In this document: in pieces, positions 1 to 11,327 of the stretch
Position numbering within the stretch: position 1 is the stretch's first letter
Layout: every line of letters starts with the position of its first letter
Assembly (NCBI GenBank): GCA_021292165.1
Contig: CM037877.1
Location: 34,484,197-34,548,196, forward strand
Source: Shinisaurus crocodilurus
Taxonomy: Eukaryota > Chordata > Lepidosauria > Squamata > Shinisauridae
DNA: 64,000 bases
Direction: 5' to 3'
Made by a program: the position numbers and the translations under genes
The notes under the pieces: generated by a model
What the model saw: only the letters and a program-made list of their open reading frames with translations
Told to the model about the DNA's origin: nothing
Database searches by the model: none

Positions 1-520
1 ACAAAATACATTAAAGCAAAGTTGGGGAAGATTTTTGTACACATTGTGGAAGTATAGATTAAGTGCATTTTTATTGAACAGCTGCATTTCTATCTACTTT
101 CCATGTTATCTAGGCCCTTAACTACCACTGGGGTCTGAGCTTCCCTTGTTCATGAAATGAGAAAGAGTGTGTGCAATAGATTCATGAAATGAGAAAAGGG
201 AGATGTGCAATAGAATCCTTTTTGTCTGGACATCTCAAGGAAAATGCCATATGTCTGGAATGGGAGATGTATCTACATCAGAAGAAGAAATGCAATACAT
301 TGGTATATAGTTGAAGGGCACCTACTAAAACATATCTACTGCATAGGGAGTTCTGAATATGAGACACCCACATAAATGAGGTTTCCTTGTTATTGGATGC
401 TCTGTTAGGAATAGTTTTGTTTGTTTGTTGTTTTTTAGGAATAGATTTTTATGAACACAAAGCTAGATTAATCATTACTCTATGTACGCTATAGAACAGG
501 GGCAGGCAGAAGGCTGATTA
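1..520. other. No gene or named repeat recognised
   Basis: This is AT-rich sequence with a short direct repeat of TTCATGAAATGAGAAA at about 149-195. There is no coding signal. Confidence 0.6.
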
Positions 521-870
521 GGAGCTTTTCTACACAAGGCATTTATTGTGTGCTCCTCATTCTCTAATCATGGTTGTTTACAGGTTCTTTGGATGACGTT
601 GTGACCCTCTAGTTTCACTTCTGTTTTAAAAGCACACTTTCAGCAAGTTTTTTTAAGAGGGAAAAAGCAGTATTATTTCTGAAAGCGAAAGAAAACACCT
701 TTCCCATTTGTGTATTTGTGCTATTCCACTATACCACAATGCCACCTAGAGGTTATGCAGCAGAAAAGCAGGAAAGAGAATGCTCTTGTGTAGTGCTCAG
801 ATCTCAAGATTCACAGTGTCCCTGAGGAAGAACCCCGCAGCAGATTAACAGCCTCATGTAGAAAAGCCCT
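521..870 (+). mobile_element. MITE, GAGCTTTTCTACA family, copy 1
   Basis: The ends GAGCTTTTCTACACAAGGC and GCCTCATGTAGAAAAGCCC are inverted repeats about 340 bases apart. The interior has TTTCTGAAAGCGAAAGAAA and ACCACAATGCCACCTAGAGG. The same interior order is found at 5086-5396, and in inverse orientation at 41797-42143 and 43940-44290. No ORF is present. The target duplication is not clear, so the superfamily is left open. Confidence 0.8.
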
Positions 871-1739
871 CGGATCTACTGGTAGATCTCTGGGTGATTT
901 GCAGTAGATCTCCAAGGGTTTCTGACACCCAGTGCTTTAACAAGAGTGAATAAAATTGCATACACTTCAACATTTCACAGATGAAAATAGGGACACACAT
1001 GTGAATTTGTAAGAGGTATGGTTAAGCAACATGAAGGTGTGATCAAGAGGGTGTGGCCAGGCAATATGAGGGCATGGCCAAGGGTATGGCCAGGCAACCA
1101 AAGGGCATGGTCAAGTACAAAAGTTATTAGAGGAAACACACAAAATCTTATATATTATAATTATTACATGATTATATCACATATTATTTTATTAGCGGCT
1201 TTTGTATTTTTTTTTAACCTTACTTAAACCCTTAATTGTTGATATCTGGTGTTTTTCATGGGGGGGGGGTCTTGCAGGGCAATCTCTTTTTGTTTTAAAA
1301 TTGTCAGGATTGGTCCCGCATTTTCAGGGCAGTTGGAGAAGGAGAAGAAAAGGAGATGTGGAGGAGGGGGAGCTTTTGGGTGGGGAAAAATACAAAAAGA
1401 CACACTGGGGGTTTGAGCCCCTTCAGCATTTTGCTCCAACTCCTCTACAGCTCTGGTTTTTAAGCACGAGTAACTTTGAGGGGCTGTACAGCTTTGTTGT
1501 TGTTATTGTGCAAAGGCCCCAGTTTAAAGCACTTTTTGTGTTCTATTCACACAATTTAGATTTAAAGAAACACTTAAACTGGAATAATCTTACAGAATTT
1601 AACTAACTTGAATTAAGTTAAAACAAACAGTGCAATCCTACGCACAGTTACTCGGGAGTAAGTACAAATGTCTTCAATGGGTCTTATCGATTTGATTTAA
1701 TTTTACTGGTGTTAAATACCATCTCCAAACCAGCTTATA
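871..1739. other. Non-genic stretch with G-rich tracts
   Basis: A short imperfect tandem of GTGGCCAGGCAA and GGGCATGG motifs lies at 1040-1115, and a run of ten G is at about 1260. CAGTGCAATCCTACGCAC at about 1630 belongs to the dispersed TCCTATGCATG repeat. No exon is recognised. Confidence 0.55.
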
Positions 1740-2413
1740 ATAATTTTCCTTTATCCTTACATACATAGTTTTCAAAATACGAATATCCCATATCTTCCCC
1801 CAGCTCTGATTACTTATCTTTCAGCTCTGATTACTTATCTTTCCGTCAAATCATAATCCCATACAGATTTAAGATAATCTTGTTGATCTTCAATTTCCAA
1901 CATTTTATAAATTTTGCTTGTTGTACCTTTTATAACTATATTTCCTTCTGTAGATTCGCTTTGTATAATCATCTTTTCAAATCTTGTATACTCTCTACAT
2001 TCCTTATTTTTCCTTGTCCAATTCCCTGTCGATTGCTCTAGTTGCATACAATTAAACCAAGATATCTTCCTCTCTCCTAACATTTCACTTATATGCTCTT
2101 TACAGATCATCTTCTCCACCCAATCCTTTAATTTAATTACTTTCTTCTCCCTTAATAACATTTCCAATTCCTTTCTTAAGTTTGTTGGAAAGTTCTCCAA
2201 CACCACCACTGGAGTTAATGGGGAAATAACTGATACAATTTTTTCTTTATACCTTGCCCAAATCTCTAACATATTCCTTAAGAATGGGTTTTCAATTCTT
2301 TCCAACAGCTTCTTGGTAAGTTTACTAAAAAAAATATTTTCTAAATTCAAATCCAATTCTTGTGTTTCCATCTCCAACCATAATATCCACAATATATCTT
2401 AATTGATTAGCTA
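1740..2413 (-). mobile_element. L1 LINE ORF2 C-terminal fragment, distal part
   Basis: The minus-strand frame from 2392 to 1835 reads as the C-terminal part of L1 ORF2, for example LGERKISWFNCMQLEQ, LEIWARYKEKIV and ISPLTPVVVLENFP. It is the continuation of the L1 piece at 3152-3460. The L1 was split by a Tigger MITE, which was itself later split by another LINE. The frame is shifted at the junction and there is no start or upstream domain, so it is a dead copy. Confidence 0.8.
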
Positions 2414-2415
2414 TA

Positions 2416-2660
2416 CAGCAATACCTTGGATTGCAAGTAACTTGGTCTGAGAGCGTTTTGCAGGACAAGCAAAAAAATTTTTAAATTTTGACTTGATAAA
2501 TGAGCAAGGTCTTGCAAGACAAGTAGGGATGTAACCGCTCGCCTTGAGCGGGCGTAGTGGGCCGAAATCAGCCCCCCTCACGCCCGCCACAGACTCGCTT
2601 TAACATAAGAGTGTTTTGGATTACAAGCACGGTTCCGGAACGAAATATGCTTGCAATCCA
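2416..2660. mobile_element. Tigger-type MITE, left part (interrupted)
   Basis: It begins CAGCAATACCTTGGATTGCA after a TA and follows the 62088-62347 copy almost base for base to GCTTGCAATCCA. The last bases of the right repeat are displaced to 3130-3146 by a LINE insertion. Confidence 0.88.
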
Positions 2661-3130
2661 GTCAGTCAGTCAGGCGATCACTCGTGACCAAGTAAGATTG
2701 TCTTCCAGGATAAAAAAGAAAATTTACAAAAAGGAGATTTTAAAAGGAGGAAAATTCTAAAGAAAATTGTGTAGACTCTAGCGATGGGTCCGTAAGTGAC
2801 TGTGGAGGCCAATTCTAGATCCACACAGCTTCCCACAGTGAGGACACAGGTTACCAGATGGAAGATGGTCTTGTAAAGGATTCATTTGACGTGCTTTTCG
2901 CTTAGCACGTTTCTCCCTTTCACCTTGCACTCGAGCTTCTTCAAAGTCCATAGAACCTTTGTGAAAGGCCAACCTCCAGTTAGATCATTCATAGGCCACA
3001 GCTTCCCAGTTTTTGATGTTTATATTGCATTTTTTTAGATTAGCCTTAAGAACATCTTTAAACCTCTTATATTGACCACCAATATTCCGCTCTCCATCCT
3101 TGAGTTGGGAATAAAGTAACTACCTTTGCT
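2661..3130 (-). mobile_element. 5'-truncated LINE inserted into the Tigger MITE
   Basis: This is the 3' end of the same LINE family as 62587-64000. The minus-strand frame 2972-2778 ends in the same C-terminal zinc-knuckle peptide (CPHCGKLCGSRIGLHSHL), with one residue different in the shared 64. The tail is GTCA-type tandem copies at 2661-2672. The insertion is flanked by short ATCCA copies (2656-2660 and 3131-3135), which fits a small target duplication. Confidence 0.88.
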
Positions 3131-3146
3131 ATCCAAGGTATTACTG
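3130..3146. mobile_element. Tigger-type MITE, right terminal repeat
   Basis: ATCCAAGGTATTACTG followed by TA is the exact right end of the MITE begun at 2416. Confidence 0.85.
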
Positions 3147-3148
3147 TA

Positions 3149-3460
3149 TAATATAACTTTAAATTAGGGAGACCCGATCCGCCTATTTTTTGAGATTTAT
3201 ACCATCTTTTCTTATTAACCCTTGCTTTTTTTATCCCCATTGCAAAAATTATTGAACATAGTTTGCCATTCCTTCAATTCCACTTCCGATACCTTAATTG
3301 GTAACATCCTAAATAAGAAATTAATCTTAGGCAGAATCTTCATTTTAATAGCCGCTATTCTACCAAACCATGAAAACTTAAGTTTCCTATATTCCTCTAA
3401 TTTATTCTTAATCTCTTTCTTTAATTTCTTAAAATTTTCTTCTCAATGGGTCTTACTTAC
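3149..3460 (-). mobile_element. L1 LINE ORF2 fragment, proximal part
   Basis: Reading the minus strand gives SWFGRIAAIKMKILPKINFL followed by FRMLPIKVSEVE and RIGSPNLKLYY. These are the conserved L1 ORF2 segment following the reverse transcriptase (SWIGRI..IKMNILPK and GGLGLPNLKLYY in typical L1s). It joins the piece at 1740-2413 once the MITE is removed. Confidence 0.82.
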
Positions 3461-3500
3461 TTACCAGGGGGGCTGGTCAGAGGCAGCAGGTAGAGCGCGT

Positions 3501-3502
<2 letters not shown>

Positions 3503-3541
<39 letters not shown>
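3503..3541. repeat. (CA)n microsatellite
   Basis: A pure CA run of about 38 bases. Confidence 0.98.
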
Positions 3542-3543
<2 letters not shown>

Positions 3544-5085
3544 CGGTCTGTTCCCTTCCTGCTTAAAGGGTCCATGGGTAGGCAAAATCGCAGCTAAGCT
3601 AAATAGCTTTCAGGAGGAGGCAGGGGAATTCCAGGCTCTTCGTAACAAATCAGGACTCTGCATAACAAAGTAAGAAGTCAGGACTCTGCATAACAAAGTA
3701 AGAAAGTAAGAAGCCATGATGGCTTAAGTGCTTGCGGGACTGTCCCAGCAAATTCGGGGCAATTGGAGAGTATGAAATTGCAAGAAAAAAATATCTACCA
3801 TGGCCTTGTGCTAATGGCTTATCTCTCAGAATGTTCCCCTTCTGCAAAATAGAGTACTAAATAGTTTCTTTTGACCAGGTTTTTGTTCAGCTCTCCTGGT
3901 CAGTTATAGAGCATTGTGTTAGAATGCCTGATAACTCACATGTAGATTTATACATATACAAGCGAGGTGTAGTAAATAATTGACTCCACCCCCTGTATCG
4001 CCATTTATACCTGCCTCTAGTTGATAGACCTCAGCATTCTAGTAAAAAAAATATATCCTGCAAGCCTGAAGTCTGCCCACTCTTGCTATAGGGCAGCATC
4101 TCCTGCAGCTCTATGCCCTATTGCATAATATTCAGATTATCATGAAGTGTACACACACATTTCAGGGGCAGCTTTTCCCTTTAAAAGACATGGAAATGGG
4201 GACCAGGTACTTTCACACTCACTGCTTTCCTTCAGCCAATGGCCAAATTCTCAAGCAATTACAATGGCCATCATTCCATTATAATGTACACCATCACACC
4301 AGAATTCAGCTGTGGGGGGGGACACCCCAAAAGTCTACTAGTCAAGGGGGGGGGGAAGCTTTACCAACCAACTCCCAAATCAATAAAAATCAAAAATGGA
4401 ATGTAAAAGAATTTAATTCATTTGAACTACAGTGAGCTCCTAATAACAAACATCAATGTGGAGTTAACATAGTGAACAAAGTTTAAAGCACAACATAACC
4501 CACAAATAATAAAAACATTTAAGCTCTCAAAGTTTAGTAGGATCTCTGAAGTATTACAGGGGACATGTCACAGCACACTGCCCAGGGGTGAATTTCATGC
4601 ATAGCGAACTTTATAGTTAAGAGTTCACTAAAGAAGATATATAAAATCCAGTCACCTTTCAGCAATTATGAAACCCAAATTGCGGAGAGAGGGGAGGGGA
4701 AGGTATAAATAAGAGGCCAATTTTCAGAGGAGCTTAATTAAAAGACTTTAAGGCCAAGTCAGAATCATGAACTGACCTAAATCAATGCAGTTCTCCTGGC
4801 ATTAGTGACACTCTGCAGATATACATCCTCTGAGACTCAATGCCTATTTACCGCATGCAGACCACATGTACACCACTACCTATGGCAAGTGCATATGTAT
4901 GTATATTTCTTCACTGTGTGTACACAAGGAAAGGGGGAAAGGAAAAGAAGGAGATCTCCAGGCACCCAAGAGAAAATGTTATGGAGCCCAATATGTTTTG
5001 AACTGTCTTCTGTTTTTATGTTCCATTATTATAATTTGCATAAATGTTTATTTATTTATTTTATATTATATTTATATCTTGCATT
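3542..5085. other. No gene recognised
   Basis: The region is mixed AT-rich sequence. There is a direct duplication of CAGGACTCTGCATAACAAAG around 3652-3700 and G-runs at about 4314-4321 and 4347-4355. No element with clear ends was identified. Confidence 0.5.
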
Positions 5086-5396
5086 CATGGTTGTTTGCAG
5101 GTCCTTTAGCCAACAACATGATCTTACAGTTTCTATTTTCTAAGAGCACTTTCCGGGGGGGGGGGGGGGGTAGAGCAGGGAAAATGCAGTATTATTTCTG
5201 AAAGCGAAAGAAATGGTATTTTTCTACTTGTGTAATTGCAATATTCTACTATAGCACAGCGCCACCTAGGGATTATGTAACAAAAAAGTAGGAAAGGGGA
5301 AAGCTCTTTGCGTAGAGCTCAGAACGCAATTCTGGTTTTGGTTTTTGACTAAACCAAAAGTGGATACAGTGATTAACAGACTCATGTAGAAAACCT
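5086..5396 (+). mobile_element. MITE, GAGCTTTTCTACA family, copy 2 (left end missing)
   Basis: It shares GTTGTTTGCAGGTCCTTTAG, TTTCTGAAAGCGAAAGAAA and AGCGCCACCTAGGGATTATG with the copy at 521-870, in the same order. It ends near CTCATGTAGAAAA. A 16-base G run at 5155-5170 has expanded inside it. Confidence 0.75.
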
Positions 5397-5799
5397 CATA
5401 GTTTCATATTGTTTATATTCACAGTGAGCTAGAGGAAGAACCTCATTCAAAACGCGTTGGGCTCAATAACATTTCCTCTTATGGAGAAAACCCACTCCTC
5501 CCTTCCTTTTTCCTGCAGATGGTGGCTTGACGCTTATTGTTTCCCTCAATCTGGGGAGCCATTTACGTTTGTCAGCTGTATTTATGCCAGTTTGTGAAGA
5601 AAACTGGCTTTATTTATAAAGCCAGTTAACTTAACCAGACCAACTCCATATTTCTAATGCCTGAGACATCCTGTTCTCCAGCTGCCTTTTTTGCCTGGAC
5701 GTGTGTGTTTGTGTCATTCCCTTTGTGGATCAAAGTCAGTGTCACCCAACAGGAGACACCTCAAGATCCCCCCACCTGCCTCACTACCTGCTAAGCACT

Positions 5800-5800
<1 letters not shown>

Positions 5801-5869
<69 letters not shown>
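5801..5869. repeat. Compound (GT)n(GA)n microsatellite
   Basis: A pure GT tract to 5832 passes directly into a pure GA tract to 5869. Confidence 0.98.
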
Positions 5870-5871
<2 letters not shown>

Positions 5872-7294
5872 TGCTTACACACTTAATAACAGGAGTATGC
5901 TCACTGAGTGTGTCTCATACAGAGACTGTGGCCTCGTAAATCACATAGCCAGGTGAGGTCTCACTAACAGATGAGGTCACACCTACAATTTCTCCAATTG
6001 TTCAGGACCCCTGGAAAAGCAGGGCTTCTGAATGTCCCATGAAGCGCCTTCCACATGTACCATTGTACACAAAGTAGGACTGGGGAGAAAGAAGAGATTC
6101 AAACCCCCGCAAAAAAAGTTGTGAAACTGACCCCCAGGAATTCAACAAAAATGTTTTTGTGAAAGGCCGCGTCCCTCAACCTTATTTCTCCTAATCATTG
6201 CACTGATTCTTCAGCACATTTATTTGGGAGTAAGTCCCATTGGACTCAATGGGACATCTGATTAGACAAGCATAAGATTGCATTGTTACTCTCCAATTCT
6301 CTCTTCCCCCTTTACAAAAATGGCATGTGATACCTTTTAAACCTTTGGATCCACATTCCAACAAAGCATCTTTTCGAGCTTTTGCAAGACATTCTTTTTT
6401 TCTTTCTTTTTAAATGATAAAAGGCACAATTCTATGCAAGTTTAGACAGAAAAAGGCCTACAACTCCCACCATGCCTCAGCCAGCTATCCAAATCCAAAT
6501 GTTAAAGAAAAACATTTTTCCTAGTAGTTCAGGTTTAAAAATAGGTTGCATAGAACGGCACACTGTGACTTTATATTTGTAACAAGCCCCCTTTAATCAG
6601 TGCCCTTTTTTTGGTGGGATATTTAACTCTGCACCTCTCAAATAAAAGGTGCTCGTGGAGAAACAGTCTGCCCAGTCTGTAAAGTGTGTATCCTCTGGTA
6701 GATATTCAACTGCTGTCCAATATAACGATGACCCCCAGAGACTGGCAAAGAATGGGCCTGTAGCCAGGTGGTGGGCTAGGGGGGGACTGCCCCCCCTACA
6801 TTTTCTCTGTCCCCCTAAAAAAATTTTACAAACAAATAATTTAAAAAGTTTACAATTTTGTCTTTAGAAAGCCTGCACGCCAGATAAACTGCCCCCACTG
6901 CTTTTTTGGTGCCCCCCCCCGCCCCAGAACATTTAGGCTGGCTACGGGCCTAGCAACGGAGAGTCAGCTTTTATTTGTATGTTTTTGGTATGACGACGGC
7001 CATTTTGCATTAAGATTCAAAAGCACATTAGAACAGGGCTTGCTGAGCCAAACAAATAGTGGCTACCCTGATTCTCTTGGGAATTTCGCCTCATTGCTGA
7101 AATATAAGGGAAACAAAACAGCCACTTTTGAGGTGGGTGAAATGACTGCGACGGTCCATGTCAATTCAGTATAGCCCTAACACAGAGAGACCTTTTCAGA
7201 CCACACAGTGAATATGGAAGCATCACTGTGGAGCCTGACACTGCAATATTTCACGACCACCACTCCTATGCATTCATTATACAAGCAGCTAACG
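5870..7294. other. No gene; scattered repeat pieces
   Basis: Copies of the AGTAAGTCCCATTGGACTCA dispersed repeat lie at 6230-6260. A half-copy of the foldback seen at 13947-14082 lies at 6424-6505 (ATTCTATGCAAGTTTAGACA then GGCCTACAACTCCCACCATG). No exon is recognised. Confidence 0.5.
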
Positions 7295-7830
7295 CAGGGA
7301 TGCTGAACTTCGTTCCATTTCGGAGCAGCTCTCGGGAGCCGAATTCCAGCAGTGGGTGTGTCCGAAGGCAAAGGGTGCTTCATAGTTGGTGGATTGTACC
7401 CCACAATGTCAAACAGACTCTGCTTTCAAACAAACTTCCAAGCTTTAGTCAAAGAAAGCCTCCTACACAGAGCTCTCTGAGGTTGTGGCCTCACTCTCCT
7501 CAGGCCAGAAGAAGTGAACGTTGTTGCCCTTAACTACTTCCTGGTTCCTCCCAGGAAGCAAAACCCATTCAGGCTGAATCCAGCAGTTGTGGCAAGGAGG
7601 ATGGAGCCAAAAGACCAAATATGCCGGCATATTTTAAATTAAAGCTCTTGCTGCCAGTAACGAAGCCTTAGGAGAGGCATTTCAACCTTTAAGAATGTGG
7701 GGGGGGGAATTGGGAAGGCAGCTAGGAGAAGGGGGTGTGGACCTCTGGTATACCCTGGCGGGTTGTACTGGGAGCTCAGGTGGGCCAGGGTTGGCCCCCA
7801 TGATTGAGGTTCTGCAAATGTATGGAAAGG
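7295..7830 (+). mobile_element. hAT-type MITE, long family, uninterrupted copy
   Basis: It starts CAGGGATGCTGAAC and contains AATTCCAGCAGTGGGTG, then TAAAGCTCTTGCTGCCAGTA and CGAAGCCTTAGGAGAGGCAT. The same order, with nested insertions and a clean 8-bp target duplication, is found at 21115-22051. Inverse-orientation relatives are at 35820-36180 and 39184-39490. No transposase is present. Confidence 0.7.
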
Positions 7831-9208
7831 GCTAAAGCAATAATCTTACCCTAGACCAACAATTCAGGCCTTGAAGATTTATACAGTCTTCTAACATGAA
7901 AGGGTCTCAGAGGAAAAACAAAAGCTACAGAAACACTGGAAAAACAGAAACACAGGAAAATGTCACTCTACATTTCAATACAAATTGTGTATGCTATTCA
8001 GACCTCTCAAGCACACAATGTGAAACAAAACTTTTAGCTGGGGAAGGGGAAATCTTTATTGAATTCAGTGCACAAAACACATTTTTTAATAGCTGGATGA
8101 GTTACATTGCAACCTTGAAATTTTCAGCTCTTGTATTAATATCAGGCCAAGAATGAAGAACCCTTTACTGAGTCTGAATTCCACCATCACCCCAATGCCA
8201 GTTTCTATAGCTGTTGCAAAACATTAAGTACAGTTAAGTTGTAATTTTATTGGAGACACACGATTGCCCGTAAAAAGGTAAAAGAGATGTATTTTAAAGG
8301 CACAATATGCTTAGTAAATTGGGTCAGAAGCCGACTGTATTCGTATCTGAAGGTATGCTACTGTCTTGTTTGTATTACCGTTAATTGATAATCTCTTTAG
8401 CACTTTGCAATGTGCAAAGTGTGTTACACTGGTCACCACCTTTCTCCCCACAACAGCCAGATTAGGCTGAGAAGTGGTGACATTTATTATTTATTTATTA
8501 CATCTATCTGATTTCTCTCCCATCTTTCCTCCTTGGAGCTTATGGTGGTGTACATAGGGTTCCCATGTGGTCTTCCATCCATGCACTGACCATGCTTAGC
8601 TTCATCAAGAGGTTTTTGACTCAAGTCCCTTCAGATCATGCCCCATTCCACCCAGCTTCTGCTTCATGGCCAAGGAGAAATTTGAGATCTTGAATTCAAC
8701 TAGCTTTAACTTAGCGTTATTGCTAAATCGATAGATTACAGATAGGTTGCAGCTAGCTTCTTTTCTGTTTCTCAGGCCCAAACAAGACATTTCACAGTAT
8801 ATCTCTGGTTGATTTCCAGTAGTTTGAGTTCTGTATTGAAATGCAGCTTTGAGGCAGCTGCGAATTTTATTGTAGCAGAAACACTACTGGAAAAATTAGT
8901 GCTTAATCCACCATGTTTGTGATCTGAATCTGCACCCTCAGATGCTTTCCCATCTGCAGAGGAAATAAATATGGAGATCCCCATATTTCCCCCTTATGAG
9001 TGGAGCAGCATCTCGGGGATCAATTTTGATTGTAAAACCACCCCATGGAGAAAGGGTTAAGCACCCCTCACCTCCAGTGCAATCAAATTCACAGTCCCCC
9101 AAGGTTGAGGGGTTTGGGGGGGGGAGTTAAATCATTAAACAATAATCATGGATCATTAAATCATTAAACAATATCATGGATCTGCAACATCAAATGTAGT
9201 TTTGGTTT
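7831..9208. other. No gene; one LINE/SINE-tail-like fragment
   Basis: A fragment at about 8470-8560 has TTATTTATTTATTACATCTA then GATTTCTCTCCCATCTTTCC and CTTGGAGCTTATGGTGGTGT. This is the same kind of tail as at 16333. The rest gives no coding signal. Confidence 0.5.
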
Positions 9209-9210
9209 TA

Positions 9211-9378
9211 CCGTATTTTTCCGTCTATAAGACGCCCCCATTTATAAGATGCCCCCCCACTGGGCAGTTTCGCAACCGTGTGGTTCTCTCCTTGGCTTAC
9301 TTCCGTGTATAAGACAACCCTCAATTTTTAGTCTAACAATTTTTGGAAAAAGTATAGTCTTATACATGGAAAATACTG
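9211..9378. mobile_element. Short MITE with TATAAGAC terminal repeats, TA-flanked
   Basis: The left end CCGTATTTTTCCGTCTATAA and the right end TTATACATGGAAAATACTG are inverted repeats of about 23 bases. TA lies outside both ends (9209-9210 and 9379-9380). It has no ORF. TA flanks suggest a Tc1/mariner-type source. Confidence 0.75.
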
Positions 9379-9757
9379 TATTTATTTCTAGATGAATACA
9401 AGATTAAATGGATATAGGCATCCTAAAAAGGGGGGGTTGTAAAATTCTGGTTTTTAAATCATCACACTGTGGTTCAATTGACTCCCCAACCTTCTCTTTC
9501 ATTTCATCTCTTTGCATCCTGCCCGTCTTTTTGATGCTTCTCTGCATGTGCCACCTAGTACAATGGGATCTTGATCTCTGCCTTCAAAGGCATTTATACT
9601 AGGCTGGAGACAGTCAATAGTTTTTAAAATAGCTGAAGGTGATAATGATAGAAGTATAACTGCCTATGCTTTATACATACTTTTTTTTTCTTTTGTCCCA
9701 CTGTTTTTTAACTGCTACACATCTGGAAACCCTGTAAGAAGGGACACGTAGAGGTTG

Positions 9758-10093
9758 CAGGGCTGGCGTAAAGGGTAGGCACAGTTGGGCACCTGCCGAG
9801 TGCCCACACCCCAGCAGGGGCAACCGCTGGAGCTGCCCCTCCTCTTCAGCACTGCAACCTGCTTGTTCACCTGCCTCTGGGCGCAATAACGGTAGTGGTG
9901 GTGAGAAGGAGGAGCAGCAGATGCCAGTGCCTCTGTGCCTGTCAAGCAAGCAAGCAAGCGATAGCAATGATGAGAAAGGAGGAGGAGCAATGGCACCTGT
10001 TGACAATGGTGGTGAGACGGTAGACGCACTGAGGGAGGCGGGCCATTGAGGATGTCTTGCCCAAGGGCCCCCAAAAACCTGGATCCAGCACTG
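9758..10093 (+). mobile_element. hAT-type MITE, GGCGTAAAGGTAGGCACAG family
   Basis: The element starts CAGGGCTGGCG, ends CCAGCACTG, and is flanked by the exact 8-bp duplication AGAGGTTG at 9750-9757 and 10094-10101, the hAT signature. The interior contains GGTAGGCACAGTTGGGCACC. A second copy, broken by a 5S-SINE, is at 18743-19216. ORFs on its minus strand are not conserved and look fortuitous. Confidence 0.85.
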
Positions 10094-10199
10094 AGAGGTT
10101 GAATGCCAGAGGCATAGCTGAATTAGACTGTAAAGTTAAAAAAAACAAACTAGCTGTTTTAAAGACTAACAAATTTGTGACACAAGCTTTCATGGGCCG

Positions 10200-10372
10200 G
10201 AGCCCACCTAAGTCACCAGTTGCTGGGGAAGTTGGGTGGGAAGGTGCTCCTGCACTCATGTCCTGCTTGTGGGTTTCCTGCGGGTAGCTGGTTGGCCACT
10301 GTGTGAACAGACTGCTGGACGAGAGGGACCCTTGGTCTGATCCAGCAGGGCTCTTCTTCTGTTCTTATACTT
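10200..10372 (+). mobile_element. CR1 LINE 3' end
   Basis: It contains CATGTCCTGCTTGTGGGTTT, then GGCCACTGTGTGAACAGACT and TTGGTCTGATCCAGCAGGGC, ending TTCTGTTCTTA. The same 3' UTR is present at 47825-48225 and, inverted, at 14387-14571 and 20487-20680. Confidence 0.75.
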
Positions 10373-11320
10373 CATGACTGAAATGATAAACACCCATCAC
10401 CTATCATTCAATGGTCTGAAGATCGTACTTCTCTTGCTACATTTGAATGTATATCCTACAGTCACCAACTTCATATGTTTACTTAGATATATGGACTGCT
10501 TATTTTAATGTATATATTTGAAATAATAGTGCCAAATCCTCTTTTTTCTCTTTTTCCTTTTATTGATGTTGTTGTAAACGATTACTGCGAATGGATCTGC
10601 TTTTATGTCATGTTCTCTTTTTTCTCTTTTTCTCCCTCTTTCATTGTCCCCCCCCTTTTTCTTTTGTTTCTGTTATATTTGCAAATAAAATAAAAATAGA
10701 CAATTTCACATACCGATGAATCGCTTTCTACAGATATCCAGTTTGTTTCTTTTCAACAATGGGACTTCCCATGCTCAAACAAACAAGCTCATAATTCCTT
10801 GTACCAAGGTTTTCCCCCCTTGCCTCTTCTCTGTTTCTGAACTATCCCAGGCTTTGTATATAAATAGACCTTCCTCCAGGTTATGAGCTAACAAGAAGGA
10901 GAGCAGAGCCAGGTGCAAAACTCCTAATTGATTCATTTTAGGAATATAGAGTTCATAATAACAAATCAGAAAGTCAAAGAGAGGCAAGGCAATCATCTTG
11001 TTATTAATTTGTTTGCTATTTCACCACTCCACATTATCAAGAGCAAATCTCCATCCAGGCATTATTCTATAATTCACCCAAAGGTCCACACTTGAAAATG
11101 TGCTAGATTCTTATTCCAAACACACACAGAATTTCTGAAACAGACAATACAATTTTGATATGTTCAAGCATGCTGCTAATGCAATAAAGACAGTGGATAT
11201 AATTCCAAATATACAGTTTGTATAATGCCTTGAGGAACAGCTCCAACTTGATTTAGAAAATGATTGTGTTATGTTAAAAACAATTAACTGGAAAAGAGGG
11301 AGAGAGATTTGTTGACATAA
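10373..11320. other. No gene recognised
   Basis: This is AT-rich with T- and C-rich tracts at 10540-10680. No exon or element with clear ends is seen. Confidence 0.5.
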
Positions 11321-11327
11321 AGGGCCA

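Noticed and set aside
1914..2402. 162-codon plus-strand ORF
   Set aside because: It is the antisense shadow of an L1 ORF2 fragment.
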